From Tetragonia tetragonoides (Eukaryota > Streptophyta > Magnoliopsida > Caryophyllales > Aizoaceae), in NCBI GenBank assembly GCA_038025085.1, contig CM076152.1, positions 33,359,501 through 33,423,500 of the forward strand: 64,000 nucleotides of DNA. The letters are read 5' to 3'. The notes below the pieces were generated by a model, which had not been told where the DNA came from, searched no databases, and saw nothing but the letters and a program-made list of their open reading frames with translations. The translations under genes and the position numbers were made by a program. Shown here in pieces: positions 60,013 to 64,000 of the stretch (its first letter is position 1; the number at the start of each line of letters is the position of its first letter).

Positions 60013-63000
60013 CGTTATCAGCACCAGTTCTACCAACTGAGAAGAAATCAATTTACTATTATTCACAAGACAAATTACTAGGAAACAAAAGAGAACAAGA
60101 AAGACGAGTTGATTAGAGCAATTGTCTCTCAAAAGGTATTTTCTTTAATTTGCATTTATCATCAGTAAATTAACACTAGAAATATTTTGACCATTACACA
60201 TTTTTTGTTCATCTTTGTTTATTTGCATGATCATTCAATATTTATAAACAACTTAAATATGATATACAGTGGACATAATTATACTTGTGTTATGTTTATG
60301 TATAATAAGCCTTTCATGGTTAGAAAAGAAAATAACATGTACGCTGGACTACTTGTAGTTGTTAGTCCACTTGAAACGAAATGAATGGATTTTGATTACT
60401 AAAAGCATTGTTACACTTCCTTGAAGATAAGTGCATAGATATTAAAGGCCGGAAGGTTATAAGTTACAAACTGATCCACTACCACTCGTAACATATAAGG
60501 CTTAGTATTGAAACCCAAATTAGTAGAAGAAAATATTGATAATGATCTTGAAAATCACAAAAGGTGCATCTCAAAAATAAGTTCAACGAGAATTTGTTTA
60601 TAATGGTATTATCCTAACCAGATGTTCATGATTGTTAATTGACTGGACTTGATAGTATGAGATCAATGAGATAATAGTACGATAACTAGGATCAACGGAA
60701 AATTAGTCGATTGTATAATTATCATGAGCAAAAGTTCATGATATATATGTTGGTTTGATTTATATTTGCTTGAGCTTAAAGCTCATAAAACATAGAGCCA
60801 AAAGTCCCATAAGGTTGAGAAATTCAATAACAATCTTACAACGGTGAAACAAATATTTGGCCTAAAGTCCAAAGTTGATTTGGAAAATTTATACGTGGTC
60901 TATGCTTACATACTTACAAGCCTAAAGCTAAAGCTTGTACTCGTGTACAATTTTGTTCGGACAATACAATTAATGTGTAGTATTTGTTTGTGATGTGCTT
61001 TGTTTTCCATTATGAATGTGAGGAAAAGGGAGAGAAAGTATGTAAATTTGTTACTATATTTCCTCACACATCTAAGCAAACCGAGGTAAAAGTCATAAGA
61101 TGTATTATATGTATTAGTAAGAAAAATAAATTTATTTTAGTTATAAAAATTACCTTGCGTTTGGTATTGGACTTACTTTTCTTTGAAATTAAATCTATCC
61201 AAAAGATAGATATATCCATAGAGTTTGAATATGACCAAATTGATAAGATGCTCAAGAAAAGCATAAATTATATTCAGTGATGGAATTAAGGAATAAATTA
61301 TATTTCGTAATGAAATTAAGGAATGTCTTGCCATTAGAAAAGAGACAGATTTTATGTCTTTGTCACATCATAAAATATGACCTAAATTACATGTAAAATG
61401 ACTATGTATGTGAAAGTAGTCGTTTTTAAACAAAAGCTAACTAGAAGTTAGTTAACTGAAGTATTTTGTTGATGTGACGATTTAGGCCATCCGGGTTTCA
61501 AATTACCCGTTTCTGAGAACCTGAAGTTTCTTTTGACCTTTAATGTGCTCATCCTATCTCGTGTTGTATTTATTTAATGTTTGAAAGGCAAGACTTGAAA
61601 CCGAGATTGAGCGTAATTTCGAACAATACAATTGTAACTTTTTGAATCGAAAGACAAGAGATCTTGATAGCAACTTGTATAAATTGAGATTAAGTGGCCT
61701 GAAGATCACTTAAAAAACGAGTTGCATTATACAAGTTTATTAAAAAACCACATTTTGGTCATTATATCAAGTATTGATCTCTCGTATGAGACAAATTATA
61801 TGAGCACAAAGAGCACCAACTGCAAATTACTTATACTCCCTGAAATCATTGTTCTCTAGAAGAAAACTAGTAAAGTGAAATTCATTGAGAAAATATGAGT
61901 TATCCTGTGGATTTGAGTTGGGTTTGAGTATAATTTCATGATGACATGCCCCTTTATAATTATCCATTTGGGATAGTTTTCCCAGCTTAGGAGGAGAATC
62001 AGAGAGGAAAGCTGGTAAAAACAAAGATATACATTATATATAATGTTGATCCCTTATTTGAACAAGAAGTTCAGAATATGTTATGTAATGAGGTTCATAA
62101 ATACGTGATATATACCAGCTTTATTTCAAACCTCTGTATGTTTCAGTATCTATGATTTGTCAGAAAGATACATGTTGTGAGCATTGAGATCTCTTGCCAA
62201 AGATTAGAAATTGATACACTTGAAGTGTAGTATGTTGAGTTTACTTTCATTCAAATTAATTGGAGATCAGTTCCTAATGAAAGTCTATTATACAAACATG
62301 GCAAGATCGTGTAGTTTGGTTTGTGCTCTTGAAAAAATATGAAATATAGACAAGTTTTTATATCTCATAAATACCCCTGAAGAAGTATGGATATCTGAAT
62401 TAAAATAGATGGCCTAAATGAAAAAGGGAAAAGGTACCTCCTAAGAAAATATTCAGATATCATTTACCAGTACTGATGGATAAATTAAATTGATTATGAG
62501 ATTTTAACGGTTAATATTTTGTTACCGATATTATGAAGGAACCGATATGCATATGCAAGATGCGATGGACATATAATTGGGGATCATATATATAAAGTCC
62601 ACCTAAATGTCGACATATTATTGATTGGAATTGGCAAAAAAGTCATGGACTTGCAGTCCAACCGATTAATGGATTTAAAATCCAAGCTATATAGTTTGCA
62701 TTATCGAGTCATATATACCATTGTGTGTGCATATAGATTATAAGTCATATATCATACATGTCATTTTATTTTTATCTCACTTTATTTGACATTTGTTTAT
62801 TTATTAAAGTTATCATCTCTCATAGTGCATGCACACATAGATAAAATATAGTTTTGAATGTTACTACTCATTTTAGAACCTATAAACAGGAGTGTTTACT
62901 TATGTGGTATGTCAATCCTTGAAGAATTTTATATAGTCCCGGAAGGACTCTAAATGCCTTGTTGAAATATCAGTTAATGTATACTAGCATACATGGACCT

Positions 63001-64000
63001 TTGAATAGGTGAAAAGCTCCTGAAGAGCTGATAATGAAATTATATGAGACTCTAATATTTGAAGTTACAAAGGTCCATGAATCAATGACATACATATATT
63101 ATTTTTATTTGTCTCAAGTAACATCAATGAGAATGAGGCAAGATGTATTGTTGGAAAGCATTCACGATTGGGGTATGACGTGATGCAAGATATAAAACCT
63201 CTTGATTTGAAGAGAGTTTTGAATGAATTGATGTTGTCTCAACCAGAAGTTTGAGCATGTGACAAGTTTCATTGACCATAATATCGTTATAAAAGTCTCA
63301 GAGGTTGAGAGTTAATGTGAAGATCACATATTTGATGATTTATTGGTGATATTCGATATTGAGATTCTTATGGTCTTGAAGTAGCATACGAATGATTTAG
63401 GTGGTTCTCATGGTCTTGAAGTACCATAGAATATTTCCTTTGATTTCCAAGTCACAAATATTTCATGATGATATGAAAATTATGGGCAATGATTGATAAT
63501 TTAAATTGAATATTATCTTCCAAAATTAACCTCCAGAAGAAGGTTTATATTTATTTTACTAATGACCTCCCGAAGAAGGTCTATGATAAATGAGTTGGAA
63601 TTGATATTATTATACTCAAGGATAGACTCAAGAGGGGGCATGAATGGAGTCTTAGGGAGTGATTCAAATTTTTCGCGGATTATCAATTTAAGCACAATCT
63701 GTTAACCTATTAATTACTACGTTGTTAATAGCAAAGCAATAAATAAAGAGACACAGATTTTTATATGGAAACCTTCTTGAGCTCAACCAAGAAGTAAAAC
63801 CACGACCCTGGGGGATTTTCCAAACTCCACTAAGAGCCGTAAACCAAACTCAATACAATAGATCCTAATCTACCGTTGAGCCGTATTTCTCGAATTCAAC
63901 TCCGAACCCGAGAACCAAACTACCTACTATGGCAGCCGTATTCTAAATAAACAAATCTTACCAATATGCTTCTCAATAAGCTAAAGTGGTACAATCTAAC
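60013..64000 (+). mobile_element. Non-coding interior of the copia-like element, 3' end not in window
   Basis: Nearly 4 kb with no reading frame above about 100 codons and no recognisable gag or pol block. It has locally repeated phrases (CATGGTCTTGAAGTA-CAT twice near 63370-63430; GACCTCC(C/A)GAAGAAGGT twice near 63530-63590). A purine tract at about 63632 (AAGAGGGGGCA) could be a polypurine tract, but no matching 3' LTR follows. Either heavily decayed or a non-autonomous derivative. The part from 63700 may be another element. Confidence 0.4.

Noticed and set aside
60984..61280. 98-codon frame on the + strand
   Set aside because: AT-rich and Ile/Lys-rich, no domain, inside retroelement interior.

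Overview
This window is nuclear DNA from a flowering plant, most likely a core eudicot. The evidence is GT-AG introns in two recognisable plant genes, an AT-rich background with many microsatellites, and a dense layer of typical plant transposable elements (Ty1/copia, Ty3/gypsy, Stowaway, Tourist, hAT and SINEs). Species cannot be fixed by eye; Caryophyllales is only a guess. There are no operons, CRISPR arrays or bacterial genes.

Genes. (1) An eight-exon inosine triphosphate pyrophosphatase gene lies on the + strand at 9915-13880 (203 aa, with a 10-bp micro-exon). (2) A seven-exon secreted pectate lyase gene lies on the - strand at 22904-18036 (449 aa, TATA box at 23051-23060). (3) A tandem pair of - strand genes with NAM-associated C-terminal domains lies at about 48.5-52.2 kb and 55.0-58.65 kb, with a third C-terminal fragment at 48005-48290. 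Each has a 5' leader region, an apparent intron of about 2 kb, and an N-terminal part out of frame with the rest. (4) A 62-codon ORF at 53469-53657 between the two paralogs encodes a possible two-membrane-segment proline-rich microprotein.

Mobile DNA, left to right: a collapsed and internally inverted copia element (1099-2480); a local segmental duplication (2935-6945) that carries a 191-bp MITE in one copy and a Helitron-like block in the other; a Stowaway MITE (7584-7844); SINE copies; a hAT element with another TIR element nested in it (24165-25214); two further hAT-like elements (26513-27369 and 30498-31009); a 2.6-kb solo LTR with perfect 5-bp duplications (31398-33983) inserted beside a decayed DUF4283/zinc-knuckle ORF; two Tourist-like elements (35787-36354 and 38018-38313); a complete but inactivated Ty3/gypsy element with 441-bp LTRs (40964-46324); a Tourist-like element (54008-54287); a fold-back element just upstream of the second NAM-like gene (58675-59449); and the 5' LTR plus non-coding interior of a copia-like element running off the right edge (59757 onward).

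A recurring theme is short terminal-inverted-repeat elements whose bodies are built from degenerate short direct repeats. At least five sequence families of this design occur here. I found no convincing new multi-gene system. The most useful leads are the NAM-like tandem duplication, the microprotein ORF, and the elements whose insertion can be read against an empty site in the same window. All coordinates and alignments were read by eye.
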